Shown here: in pieces, positions 18,329-28,200 of the stretch
How positions within the stretch are numbered: the stretch's first letter is position 1
How the letters are laid out: each line of letters begins with the position of its first letter
Assembly: GCA_964371835.1 (NCBI GenBank)
Contig: CAYJOP010000015.1
Span: forward strand, 1-30,260
Length of the DNA stretch: 30,260 nt
DNA from: CAYJAD01 sp964371835
GTDB lineage: Bacteria > Desulfobacterota > Desulfovibrionia > Desulfovibrionales > Desulfovibrionaceae
Direction: 5' to 3'
Translations under genes and position numbers: made by a program
The notes under the pieces: model-generated
Seen by the model: the letters and a program-made list of their open reading frames with translations, nothing else
Told to the model about the DNA's origin: nothing
The model's database searches: none

Positions 18329-18987
18329 TTTAAAATACTATCCTTATAGGCATAAAGAGCGTCATCCACATTATCAAACCAGTAAGCCTTTCCTTCATGT
18401 AACCAAATGGCTGATTCACAAAAATTTTTCAAATTTTCTTCACCATGTGCCGTCATGATTATGCTGGATCTTCCTGCTAAATCTCTAAATGCTTTTGAAG
18501 CCTTAGCACGAAACCTAGCATCCCCAGCGCTTGTTACTTCGTCAGAAATATACACATCAAAATCAAAAGCAAGAGTTAAAGCAAATTGCAAACGAGAGCG
18601 CATGCCTGCAGAATAAGTCTGCACAGGTTCATCAAAGTATTTACCAAGCTCTGCAAATTCTTCAATACGTGCTATACGTTCTAGCATTTCATCTCCAAAG
18701 CCATAAACTCTACAAATAAACTTAGCATTTTGGCGACCAGTTAATGTAGCCTCAACACCACCATTACCCATGGGCCATGATGTACTGCAAAAGCGCTCCA
18801 CATAACCCCTAGTTGGAAAGTCTGATCCTCCAATAATGCGCAATAAAGTAGACTTTCCAGCGCCATTTTTACCTATAATTCCAACGCTAAGTTTGCTTGG
18901 TATGGTTATGGAAATACCACGCAGAACCCAATCTCCTGCTCCTCGCCTAGTTATATAGCGTTTGTGCACATCATTTACTATAATCAT
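18325..18987 (-). CDS. kpsT: Capsule polysaccharide ABC transporter ATPase, KpsT/CtrD/BexA family
   Basis: Powers export of the finished glycan across the inner membrane with the KpsM-type permease. 220 residues, the usual size. Walker A GKNGAGKST at 39-47, a signature loop YSAGMRSRL at 125-133 (the capsule-family variant of LSGGQ), Walker B at about 143-150 ending DE with catalytic Glu150, and H-loop His181 (TAHGE). There is no long C-terminal extension of the Wzt type that reads a terminal sugar cap, so export is probably not controlled by a Wzt-style carbohydrate-binding domain. It overlaps kpsM by four bases (ATGA) and kpsE by four bases, so the three subunits should be made in balanced amounts. 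Confidence 0.95.
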   Translation of the reverse strand: MIIVNDVHKRYITRRGAGDWVLRGISITIPSKLSVGIIGKNGAGKSTLLRIIGGSDFPTRGYVERFCSTSWPMGNGGVEATLTGRQNAKFICRVYGFGDEMLERIARIEEFAELGKYFDEPVQTYSAGMRSRLQFALTLAFDFDVYISDEVTSAGDARFRAKASKAFRDLAGRSSIIMTAHGEENLKNFCESAIWLHEGKAYWFDNVDDALYAYKDSILK

Positions 18988-19757
18988 AATTCCACTAACC
19001 TTGGTTCATACACACGATATAAAACAAGACCTAGAGTAACAAGACATAATGACCACACATATAAATAACCAAGGTCAGGTTCAGCAACATTATAATGAGG
19101 GAAAAAGCCCAAACGCATGGCCTCAACACCGTGCAATAAAGGATTATATAGTATATAATCTCTATAGGGTTGTGGAATGGTTATGGTGGGGAAAATAACC
19201 CCAGAAATAAAATATAAAGGCCTAACTAATACTGCAAGTAAATACTTTGTTTCAGGGACTAAACGCATAATTACTGATGTTACCATGCCATAGCCTAAAC
19301 CTATGGACCATAATCCAAGCGCTGCCCCCATAATAAGCAAAGGCTCGTGCGGGAAAAAATCCCTACCTATAAATGCTGCTCCACCTATAATAAGTAGAGA
19401 AACAAAAATCATTACATAAAGCTCAACCAAAGCTCTTACAAACACAGTATCAAATGGCCTAACCTGTCTAAAGGCAAAAAATGCCCTGTTACAATCAATT
19501 GAGTGCATAGTTTGCGTGGCAGTACGACGAAAAAGAAAAAAAGCAAGTAAACCTATAATAACCCATGCTATAACATCCATTCCACCCATTTGCCGTTGAC
19601 GGATGACTGACAGCATAACTGATATAAAAATAATATGTATAGCGGGTTCAGCAAGTAACCATAGCCAGCCCATACGCACGCTAAAAAGTCGCTCCAAGGT
19701 TTCACGCAAAAATAGTGCATGCCATGTGGAAAGAGTATTTTGTAAAGGGCTTGCCAT
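18984..19757 (-). CDS. kpsM: Capsule polysaccharide ABC transporter permease, KpsM/CtrC/BexB family
   Basis: Forms the inner-membrane channel of the capsule exporter. 257 residues with about six hydrophobic segments, at roughly 31-52, 62-77, 107-129, 138-164, 172-192 and 230-248. The ABC-2 permease landmark NPLLHGVEAMR is at 205-215, and the charged N-terminus (RETLERLFSVRMGW) is typical of the family. ATG start with TAGG six bases upstream. The sequence GGTTAATAATG at this start is the same as at the start of the preceding exporter gene. It follows that gene by seven bases and overlaps the ATPase gene by four. Confidence 0.94.
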   Translation of the reverse strand: MASPLQNTLSTWHALFLRETLERLFSVRMGWLWLLAEPAIHIIFISVMLSVIRQRQMGGMDVIAWVIIGLLAFFLFRRTATQTMHSIDCNRAFFAFRQVRPFDTVFVRALVELYVMIFVSLLIIGGAAFIGRDFFPHEPLLIMGAALGLWSIGLGYGMVTSVIMRLVPETKYLLAVLVRPLYFISGVIFPTITIPQPYRDYILYNPLLHGVEAMRLGFFPHYNVAEPDLGYLYVWSLCLVTLGLVLYRVYEPRLVEL

Positions 19758-19764
19758 TATTAAC

Positions 19765-20958
19765 CTACTCGTTTAACAAATCAATGGTCCTTATAAAGGT
19801 CGCTGTATCTGCAAAAGGATCCACAACATTACCAAGTAAGGCTAAGAATTTACCCAGACCTACAGCTTGAGCATTGGCTACATAGATAACATCCCCATCT
19901 TCAATCATAAAGTTTTGAGTTACAAAAAATGTTCCTGCATCTTCAAGATTAATAGCATATATGGTGGGCACTGTTCCATCTGCTGCCAAGGTTGACACTT
20001 GCTTATCTTGCTTGATGGGTGTTTTTTCAAAGCGAAAAATGAAAATACCATTAGGATTTGCCCGCAAATCATTTAACCCACCTGCCCGAACTAGAGCTTG
20101 AGCTAAAGAAATGCCCTGCACTTCAAAGGGTATTTCTGCATTCTGCATAACCGCACCCATGATGCTATATTTTTTGGGTTGATACATGGCAGTTAGCACG
20201 TCATTGGCAAGCAAAATTACGTTTTCTTTTGGTTTTTTGATAATAGTTTCAAGGGGTAAGATGGCTGTGTCTTCACCACGCGAAAGCTGTACGGCGGTAT
20301 ATTTTATAGCTTCAGCTGCACCACCGCCTGCGGCAACAGCATCTAATACACGTTCCCCTCTGGGAGTAATGGGCATACGCGTGTTGTTGCGCAAGTCACC
20401 CACAACAGTTACGGTGGAGGCATTATTCTTTGCAAAACTAACTAAAACTTGAGGTCGATTGGCTTGGCCTTCAAGCTTCTTGGTAATAATATTTTCAATT
20501 TGCCTTGTGGTTAAGTCCTTAACGTAGATGTGCCCAGCAAATGGTACTGTAATTTTTCCGTCTTCCATAACCATTTGTGAAGGTAAATACTCTGCCTTGG
20601 TTGCACGTATGGCACCAGTTTGTGAATCAACACCAGGGCCACCAAAAATGATGTTTGGTGGTGCTTCCCAGATAATAATTTGCAAAAAATCCCCTGGTTT
20701 TGCTCTATATTCTGGCTTAGCATTTACATCAAAAACCTCAGAAAAAAGCGGCATTTTTTTCTTATCAAGCAAGGCTTTTACCAAATTTTCATCTAATTTT
20801 TGAACTACCACGCCACTTTGTACATTATCATTGTCAGCAGCTAGGCGCACACTAGTTGCACTAGGCCCAGAATTAGGCATAGCGGCACAAGCACAAAGCA
20901 TCACGCTAATAAGTAAGATGCATATGGATTGCAACATGGATTTTAATTTTTTCTTCAT
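19765..20958 (-). CDS. kpsD: Outer-membrane polysaccharide export lipoprotein, CtrA/BexD/KpsD-Wza family
   Basis: A 397-residue outer-membrane exporter, closer in length to CtrA and BexD than to E. coli KpsD. The N-terminus is a lipoprotein signal: basic MKKKLK, hydrophobic 10-23, lipobox LCAC with Cys24 as the predicted acylated residue. Residues about 83-178 match the polysaccharide export domain (YRAKPGDFLQI, then KITVPFAGHIYVKDLT), followed by two SLBB-like beta-grasp segments (about 182-260 and 263-360, the latter with YSIMGAV and ISLAQALVRAGGL). The C-terminus is short. It should form a ring receiving the glycan from the KpsE-type adaptor. ATG start with AAAGG six bases upstream, 16 bases after the oxoamine synthase gene. 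The symbol follows the kps naming used for the other transport genes. Confidence 0.92.
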   Translation of the reverse strand: MKKKLKSMLQSICILLISVMLCACAAMPNSGPSATSVRLAADNDNVQSGVVVQKLDENLVKALLDKKKMPLFSEVFDVNAKPEYRAKPGDFLQIIIWEAPPNIIFGGPGVDSQTGAIRATKAEYLPSQMVMEDGKITVPFAGHIYVKDLTTRQIENIITKKLEGQANRPQVLVSFAKNNASTVTVVGDLRNNTRMPITPRGERVLDAVAAGGGAAEAIKYTAVQLSRGEDTAILPLETIIKKPKENVILLANDVLTAMYQPKKYSIMGAVMQNAEIPFEVQGISLAQALVRAGGLNDLRANPNGIFIFRFEKTPIKQDKQVSTLAADGTVPTIYAINLEDAGTFFVTQNFMIEDGDVIYVANAQAVGLGKFLALLGNVVDPFADTATFIRTIDLLNE

Positions 20959-20974
20959 TATTAACCTTTCTCAC

Positions 20975-22294
20975 TTATAAAATACTTTGTAGTGTTTTTA
21001 AAGTTACTCTTATATTTTCTTCAGTATGTAATGCAGATAGAAAAAAACGTAGGCGTGCAGCAGCTTCTTTAACAGCAGGATAAATAATAGGCTGCACATT
21101 GATCCCATGCTCAAATAATGCATTGGAATAATTGACTGCTTTACGCGAGCCCCCTAAAAGAATTGGTACAATGGAAAACCCTTGCGACAACCCAATATCA
21201 AAAGAACATTCTTTTGCCAAATATAAAAATAGCTCTGCATTCTGGCGTAAAGATTGTACCCGTTGCGGATCTTCTTGCATAAGTCGAAGAGCAGCAAGTG
21301 ATGCTGCCGCAAGAGGCGGTGATATGCCCACACTATACACAAAACCTGGTGCGTGATACTTTAAGATATCAATAAGCACTTGTGAACCTGCTATATATCC
21401 GCCGCAAGAGGCAAGAGTTTTGCTTAAAGTTCCCATCCAAATATCAACATCATTGCAGGCAATGCCAAAATGCTCTGCTGTGCCATAACCGCGCTCACCT
21501 AAAACGCCAAGAGCGTGCGCTTCATCAACCATCAAAAAAGCCGCATGGCGTTTTTTAATGGTAATTAGCCTTGGCAAATCAACTATATCACCATCCATGC
21601 TGTACAAACCTTCTACCACAATGAGTACGCGTTGAAAATTAGAGCGTATATCTGTGAGCAAATTATCTAAGGCTTGCAAATCATTGTGTGCAAAAGAAAA
21701 CCTAGTGGCACCGGAGAGTTGAATACCCTCCAAAATGCTATTGTGAATAAGACTATCGTGTACAATGAGGTCATGTGGCCCAAAGAGTGTGCGAATGGTT
21801 GAGATATTTGTGGCATGACCGCTTACAAAAACTGCACAGGCTTCTGCGTCGTATATTTGTGCTAATGCATGTTCAAGCTCTCGCTGTATGGGGCGCTCAC
21901 CAGCAACAAGCCTGCTTGCCCCTGAGGATGTGCCGTATTGATCAATGGCAGCTTTGGCGGCGGCATTAATCTTGGGATGTCCTGCAAGACCTAAATAATT
22001 ATAATGGGAAAAATTAATATATTTTTCATCATTTATTTGCGTAATAGACCCAGCACATCCTTGATGTAGTTTAAAAAAAGGATTGGCTATATTAAATATT
22101 TTTGCAGTATTACGCATATTGCGTATATCTTTATACAGCGCAAGACTTGAAAATTGCTTATATTCATCTGACACGGAAGTATGCAACAATCCTTGAATAT
22201 CCTCTTGGCTAACAACCTCTTCCAAGCGTTGTTTACTCTTGAGTATACGGCTAAGCAAAGCAGAAGTTTTAGGAGATGAAATACTCATACTCAT
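20975..22294 (-). CDS. Alpha-oxoamine synthase (PLP-dependent acyl transferase, RkpG-like)
   Basis: A 439-residue fold-type I PLP enzyme of the family of BioF, 2-amino-3-ketobutyrate CoA ligase and serine palmitoyltransferase. It condenses an amino acid with an acyl thioester, losing CO2. Residues by the 439 count: SGHATN at 158-163, ring-stacking His184 (LIHNS), DEAH at 257-260 with Asp257, and GTLSKTLASCGGYIAG at 288-303 with PLP lysine Lys292. An N-terminal extension of about 70 residues precedes the core and could contact the partner carrier protein. The gene overlaps the end of the polyketide synthase gene by four bases (ATGA). That synthase has no thioesterase, so this enzyme is the natural off-loader, giving a 2-amino-3-ketone lipid. 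The pair recalls rkpA-rkpG of Sinorhizobium K-antigen loci. The amino acid (Ser, Ala or Gly) is not determined. A true biotin-pathway BioF role is unlikely here. Confidence 0.88.
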   Translation of the reverse strand: MSMSISSPKTSALLSRILKSKQRLEEVVSQEDIQGLLHTSVSDEYKQFSSLALYKDIRNMRNTAKIFNIANPFFKLHQGCAGSITQINDEKYINFSHYNYLGLAGHPKINAAAKAAIDQYGTSSGASRLVAGERPIQRELEHALAQIYDAEACAVFVSGHATNISTIRTLFGPHDLIVHDSLIHNSILEGIQLSGATRFSFAHNDLQALDNLLTDIRSNFQRVLIVVEGLYSMDGDIVDLPRLITIKKRHAAFLMVDEAHALGVLGERGYGTAEHFGIACNDVDIWMGTLSKTLASCGGYIAGSQVLIDILKYHAPGFVYSVGISPPLAAASLAALRLMQEDPQRVQSLRQNAELFLYLAKECSFDIGLSQGFSIVPILLGGSRKAVNYSNALFEHGINVQPIIYPAVKEAAARLRFFLSALHTEENIRVTLKTLQSIL

Positions 22295-22299
22295 ACCTT
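22286..22299 (-). promoter_or_regulatory. Ribosome-binding site deciding the oxoamine synthase start
   Basis: AAGG (22299-22296) is only one base from the first ATG (22294), too close to work, but seven bases from the second in-frame ATG (22288-22286). The protein therefore probably begins MSISSP, two residues shorter than the longest reading. The first ATG still overlaps the synthase stop as ATGA, consistent with coupled translation. Confidence 0.55.
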
Positions 22300-25200
22300 A
22301 TAATTATTTGTTTTCAATTTGTGCTGTATTTCTTCAGTAAGCACTTCACCATGTCTGCTGGCAAGTTCTTGCATATTCTCTAACTGAGCAGATGTTTCTT
22401 TGTCCTTAGTAAACATTTTATCGAAAATTCGCATGGCCACTTTTTCAATGCTCGGCGCATCTTGTAAAAGCATAGTTGGCAAACGTACACCAAAGCGTTG
22501 TTCAAGCCCCAAAGCAAGCTCCACAGCCATGAGTGAATCCATGCCTAAGGACTGTAAGCTTGCAGTGCGCCCCATACTTTGAGGATCAAGAGAAAGTACT
22601 GCCGCAATTGCTTGGGTTAAAACCTCACAAACTATGTCCAAAGCATCATCATGACTTTTACCAGCTAATAATTCACGCATATTTATTAAGGAACCGCTAT
22701 CACCATACACCCCATAACTTGATTTTGTAGCGTGAAAGATTTGGGTATAACGTGTGGCCTTGTATGGTAAGACCCGTTTTAAAGTTCCCCAATCAAAGTT
22801 AGCAACTATACGCACAGGTTTTTGATCCGTCAAACAAGCAGATAGATTGTTAAGAGCCATTTTTGCCGAGAGGACTTCTGTTCCAAGGTGCTTTTCTAAA
22901 TTTTGCTTTACCTTTTCATGTGCGGTTAAATATCCCACATCTCCTATAGGCCCCCATGCTATGCAAGTGGCTTTAAGCCCCATGCTTTGTCGCAATAAAG
23001 CTAAACTCTCAAGCCCTGCATTGGCAGCCACATAATTGGCTTGCCCCATATTCCCAAGTGTTGTGCTGATGGAAGAAAATAATACAAAATACTCTAAAGC
23101 TTGTGGCAATCCAAGGCTTGCATAATGTAAATTCCACGCCCCCTGTAGCTTAGGTTCAACTACCTTCGCTATATTATCTTCATCAAGGTCTTGCAAGAAG
23201 GCATCACTATATACTGCAGCAGAGTGTACAATACCATTTAAAGGAGGGTCTACATTTTGCAACCTATCCATGAGATCTTGTACTGCATTTTGTTCAGCAA
23301 CATTGCAGGCCTCAATACTTACGTGAACATTATTTTTTGCAAAATAATCTATAATATCTTGTGCATCGGGGGTAGCCATTCCTCGCCTGCTAATTAAAAC
23401 TAGATTCCCAACACCATGCTTAGCAAGCCATTTTGCTGTGGCTAGTCCAAAACCTTCAAGACCACCAGTTACAAGCCAAGTTCCTTGTCCATTCCATGAA
23501 GGGGTTGAGTGTATTTTAGCACATTGCTTTGGCGGTGTGCGCAAGGATATAACTATTTTTCCTATATGCTGAGCTTGTTGCATAGTCCTAAAAGCATCTA
23601 AAATATGCTCAGCTGCAAAAGTGCGTATGGGTAGCATGTGGAAAATATTTTGTTCAAAAAGCTGCATAATTTCTTGAAAAACAATTTTGCTTACTGCTGG
23701 CTTTACAGTAAGCATTTGATCAGCATCAAACGCAAAATAACTAATATTTTCCTTGAATGGACGCAAACTTATGGCAGTATTTTCCACAAAATCTCGTTTA
23801 CCAAGCTCTACAAATCGCCCAAATGGTCGTAAAATATCAATGCTACGGCGCATAGCCTCGCCAGCAAGAGAGTTTAGCACTACATCCACACCTTGGCCCT
23901 CGGTGGCATTGTGGATTTGCGCTGCAAAATCTAAGGAACGTGAGTCAAAAATATGTTCTATACCTTGCAAGCGTAAAAAATCTCTTTTTTCATCGCTACC
24001 AGCAGTGGCAAAAATTTGTACACCTATATGTTTTGCAACTTGTATGGCAGCAAGACCTACCCCTCCAGCGGCACCATGGATGAGTAATCTTTCACCTTTT
24101 TGTAGATTTGCCAAATGCTTAAGGGCATAATACGCCGTGAAAAATACCGTTGGAATACTAGCTGCATCTTCGTAGCGCCAATGCTTAGGCATGGGCGCAA
24201 GTATATCTGCGTCAGTAATCACATGACTTGAAAAACAAGAAGGGGCAAAACCAACTACAGCATCACCAATGGCAAAGCTTGTCACGGCAGAGCCAACTTT
24301 ACTTACAACACCCGAAAATTCAAGACCTAGCGTTGGCCCAGCAAAACCATTTTCAACAGCATCGTCTGGAAGCAAACCCAATGCAAGCATAACATCGCGG
24401 AAATTAAGACCTGTAGCCATCACCTGCACTTCCACTTGCCCTTCTTGCAAAGGACTAGCAGTATCTTCAAACCAGCGCAAATTAGATAGTTTACCAGGAT
24501 GTGTAACGCCAAGACAAAAACGTGTATCATCTGATATAATAGAAAGTTGCTCTTCTAAGTCTTGTGTCAGCATAAGAATATTTCGTGAATGCTCATTTAA
24601 TATAATCTCGTCAGCACCATCTGGGTAAAGCATTTCTTGCCTTAGCCTTGAGAGCATCACATTGCCCAATTGGGCCTGACCTTCATGGTTTATGAACTCA
24701 GGGCAGGGTAGGTCAATAAGAGTGCAATTTATTTCTGGAAACTCGCTCATAATGGTGCGCCCCATGCCCCATAAGGCAGCCTCCGCAGGAAAATACTGTT
24801 GACCGTTGGGCATGGCACAAAGGGCAGCACCTTGAGTTATAAGCACTAGACGTACAGATTTATTTTGGTGTTCATGAGCAAGGCAAGCTATTTTACGTAA
24901 ATTCTCTAGATATAACGTACAATTATCTGCACCTTGAGCGCCAATTTGCGAAAAAACAATACTAAAACTATTTGTATTATTAACAGAATCTACACGCAAA
25001 AAATCTTCCACTATGCTAGCATAAGGTTCACTATCTTCTTCAAAATAATATTTTGTAGTGATTCCATAATCATGTAAATCTTTTTGCAACGGCGTAAGCA
25101 ATGGAGCAGCCATGGGGTTTCCTACAAAAAGCACATGGCTTAACGCTTGCCCTGTTTCATCCTTTATATCTTCAATTGCATCTACAGTATTTTGTGCAGT

Positions 25201-28200
25201 GAGCAAATAAGAACCAGCCTCTAACTCTTCAGCATGCTGTTCCTTTTTATAAATTACATTGGAAAAGCCTTTTTCTTTCAATAAGGCTTGCCATTGCTCA
25301 GGTTTAAGTAAAGCACTTTGCCCTTGAGCACGCCACCATTGCAAACTCAAACCATTTACAAAATTACTATGCCAATGTGCATAGCTCTCAGTGGCTAGCA
25401 AAAGCCCATTGGGCAATAAGCAAGACTTAAGATAACTAAACGCACCAGAAATATTTTGCCAGCTGTGTAAGCATTGCTGCACAATAACTATATCAAAAGG
25501 CCCGCTAGTGGGTATAGTTTGCGAAGGCCAATCTTCTTCCAATAAAAAGCCATCATAGTTTTCATAAGTGTCAAAACAAACTTGAGATTGTTGCAATCCC
25601 TCGTCTTCTGTGCAGGCAAAAGTATAGCTAAAACGATCTGTGGGTAAAGAGTTGTATAGGCTTTGGGCAAGCCCCCAAGAAAAAGCTCCCACCTCTAAAA
25701 TTCGTACACAACAACCTTCAGGAGCCATATTCACAAGATTTTGCACAAGTTTTATACTTGCATCCGTTATTGTACTATAATTAGGATCATTTATGCGCAA
25801 CTTTTTACTTACAGCACAAGCGCAAACGTCATTATATAACTGGTGGAGATTTTCTGGATATTCAAGCGCCTCGGTAAGATGCAGTCCTATACGCCCCATA
25901 GGTAAAAGTGTAGCCATGGCTTCTGGGACAGTGCTTGCAAGCTCTTGCCAAAGTTCTTTTGCGCTTGGTACTTCTTGGGTGTTAAAAGTCCATGCATCAT
26001 CTATATTACTAGCAAGCCCTTGTGCAAGTAACAGCTCCACGAGCCATTTACCGTATGGCATCTGCAAAGCTTTTTGAAATGCAAGCAGATTTTTTTGCTG
26101 TAAGGCATGCAGGCTCTCTATACCATAAGCAAGACTTAACAGCTCAAGCAAGGGCAAAGTATGATTAAGCCACTTCACACGTTGTTCAGCATAATGAACA
26201 CATTTACTTGTGGGCAAATGCTCCAAAAATCCTTTCATGGAGGGCATTGGTGTGGCCTCTATGCGCCTAAGTTCTTTATTATAAGCACGCACATACCATG
26301 CATCCACTTGCGAGTTTCTTTTTTGTAATAATGGGACAGCCCTGAATCTGCATTCCAAGGCCGAAGCAATAAGCGTATTATCTGCTGAATACATGGCGCA
26401 ATTGGCTAAAATTGATTGGGAACTGATACGCTCAATTTCCACAACAATCTGACTAATTGGCGCATGCTGCAACACCATAACATTACCTATCTTAACAGGC
26501 AGATAGGACACATTGCGACGCATTACCTCTTGTTGTCTATCTACTAGGGCTACCAAGGCATGAAAACAAGTATCAAGAGCTGCAGGGGCAAGAAGATAAT
26601 CTTGCTCCCAAGTTTCATCCAATTCTATATCTGCGCATAAACCTTGTTCATTTAAACGTAAAGTTTTAATAGTTTGAAAATATTTACCATATTCTAGACC
26701 TAACTCATGCGCCTTGGCATAAAGATCTTCTTTAGCATAGGGTAAAAATTCAACATTGGGGTTTGCCCTTGGCACAGACAAAGGCAAATCCGTATTTTTT
26801 TGCTCTACAATGCGCCCTGTAGCGTAAAGCATCCACGGATTATCACTAAGGCGCGGGCGAGCCATAATTTTAAATTTCCCAGCATCTAAAGTCGTGCGCA
26901 ACACTTGGGCTATATTTTCTTCAAAAACTAATGGTGCTACAATATCTAGATACTCCAGAGCGTAAGGATTTTCTCCAAATACATCCTTGCCTGCAGCCAA
27001 GGCTATTTCTACATAACCAGCAGCAGGAAATACTACAGCCTCACCAACCACATGATGCCCAAGCCAAGATAAAAGCCGCGGGTCAAGGACATTTTCCCAC
27101 GTTTTTTCAACACTATCCAATGGCCAGCCTAGGAGCGGATGTACACGACGTTTTTCTGGTGCGCATTCAGTTGTGTATTGAATAGTATAATCTTCCAATT
27201 GCCAAGGATAATTAGGTAATATTACAGATTTACCTTTGTGTGGAAAGAATTTTTTAACTTTAGGCTTTGGCACAGCAAGTTCAATATGTAAAACAGTCTC
27301 CAAAATACGCTTTGGATGGTCATTTTTGCGAGAAAGCGTTGCAAACACAGCGCAATCAAGACCTTTTGCCTTAATACAATCCTTCATATAGCGCTGTAAA
27401 ATAGCATGAGGCCCCACTTCCACAAAGATACGAGATCCTAAGTCCATCAAGGTGTCCATGGCTGAAGAAAAAAGCACGGGTTTGCGCACATTGTGCCACC
27501 AATATTGAGCATCCAAGCATTTTCCCTCAAGCACTGTTCCTGTAACAGAAGAAACAAAAACACATTTTTTTGTGGCTTTGAGGCGGATATTTTTTAACTT
27601 ATCTAAGAGTTTTTGTTCAATACTATCCATGTGAGGACTATGGAAGGCGTAATCAAGGCCTAAGAGTTGGAAATATATACTCTCATCCTGACAATATTCT
27701 TGAACTTTTTGCAAATGCTCCTCAGAGCCACTTAGCGTAAGATGTTGTGGTGCGTTAATGCCTGCTATAAAAACGTGCTCATGAACCTTAAGCTCTTTAA
27801 GCAATTGCTTAGCATCTTCAAGGGTAAGTTTTATGGCCGCCATACGTCCGAGGCCAGCTGTAAATGATTGACATTGGCTACGTGCGCAAATAATTTTCAC
27901 AGCCTGTGCTAAATCATAAGCTCCGGACACATATCCTGCAACCACTTCACCCACGCTATGCCCAGTCACAGCCTTTGGCACAATGCCTTGCTTTTCAAGT
28001 AAATGTGTTATTCCTACTTGAATGGCAAAAATAAGAGGTTGGGTTATAGCTGTATTTTCTAGATCATCATTCGTAGCATCTTGGAGCATTTTGTATAATG
28101 AAAAATCAACATATTTCAACATAAGTGCGTCAATTTCACGTAAGCACTGTGCAAAATCCTCATCATATTGTAATAAGCCTTGTGCCATGCCAATCCAGTG

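Noticed and set aside
20975..22294. BioF (biotin synthesis) as the function of the PLP enzyme
   Set aside because: No other biotin genes are present. The four-base overlap with a thioesterase-less synthase and the N-terminal extension fit a dedicated lipid off-loading role better.
23753..24130. A 125-codon plus-strand frame within the polyketide synthase, and similar frames at 1479-1856 and 5994-6335
   Set aside because: They are opposite strongly supported coding sequence, with no recognisable domains, so they are shadow frames.
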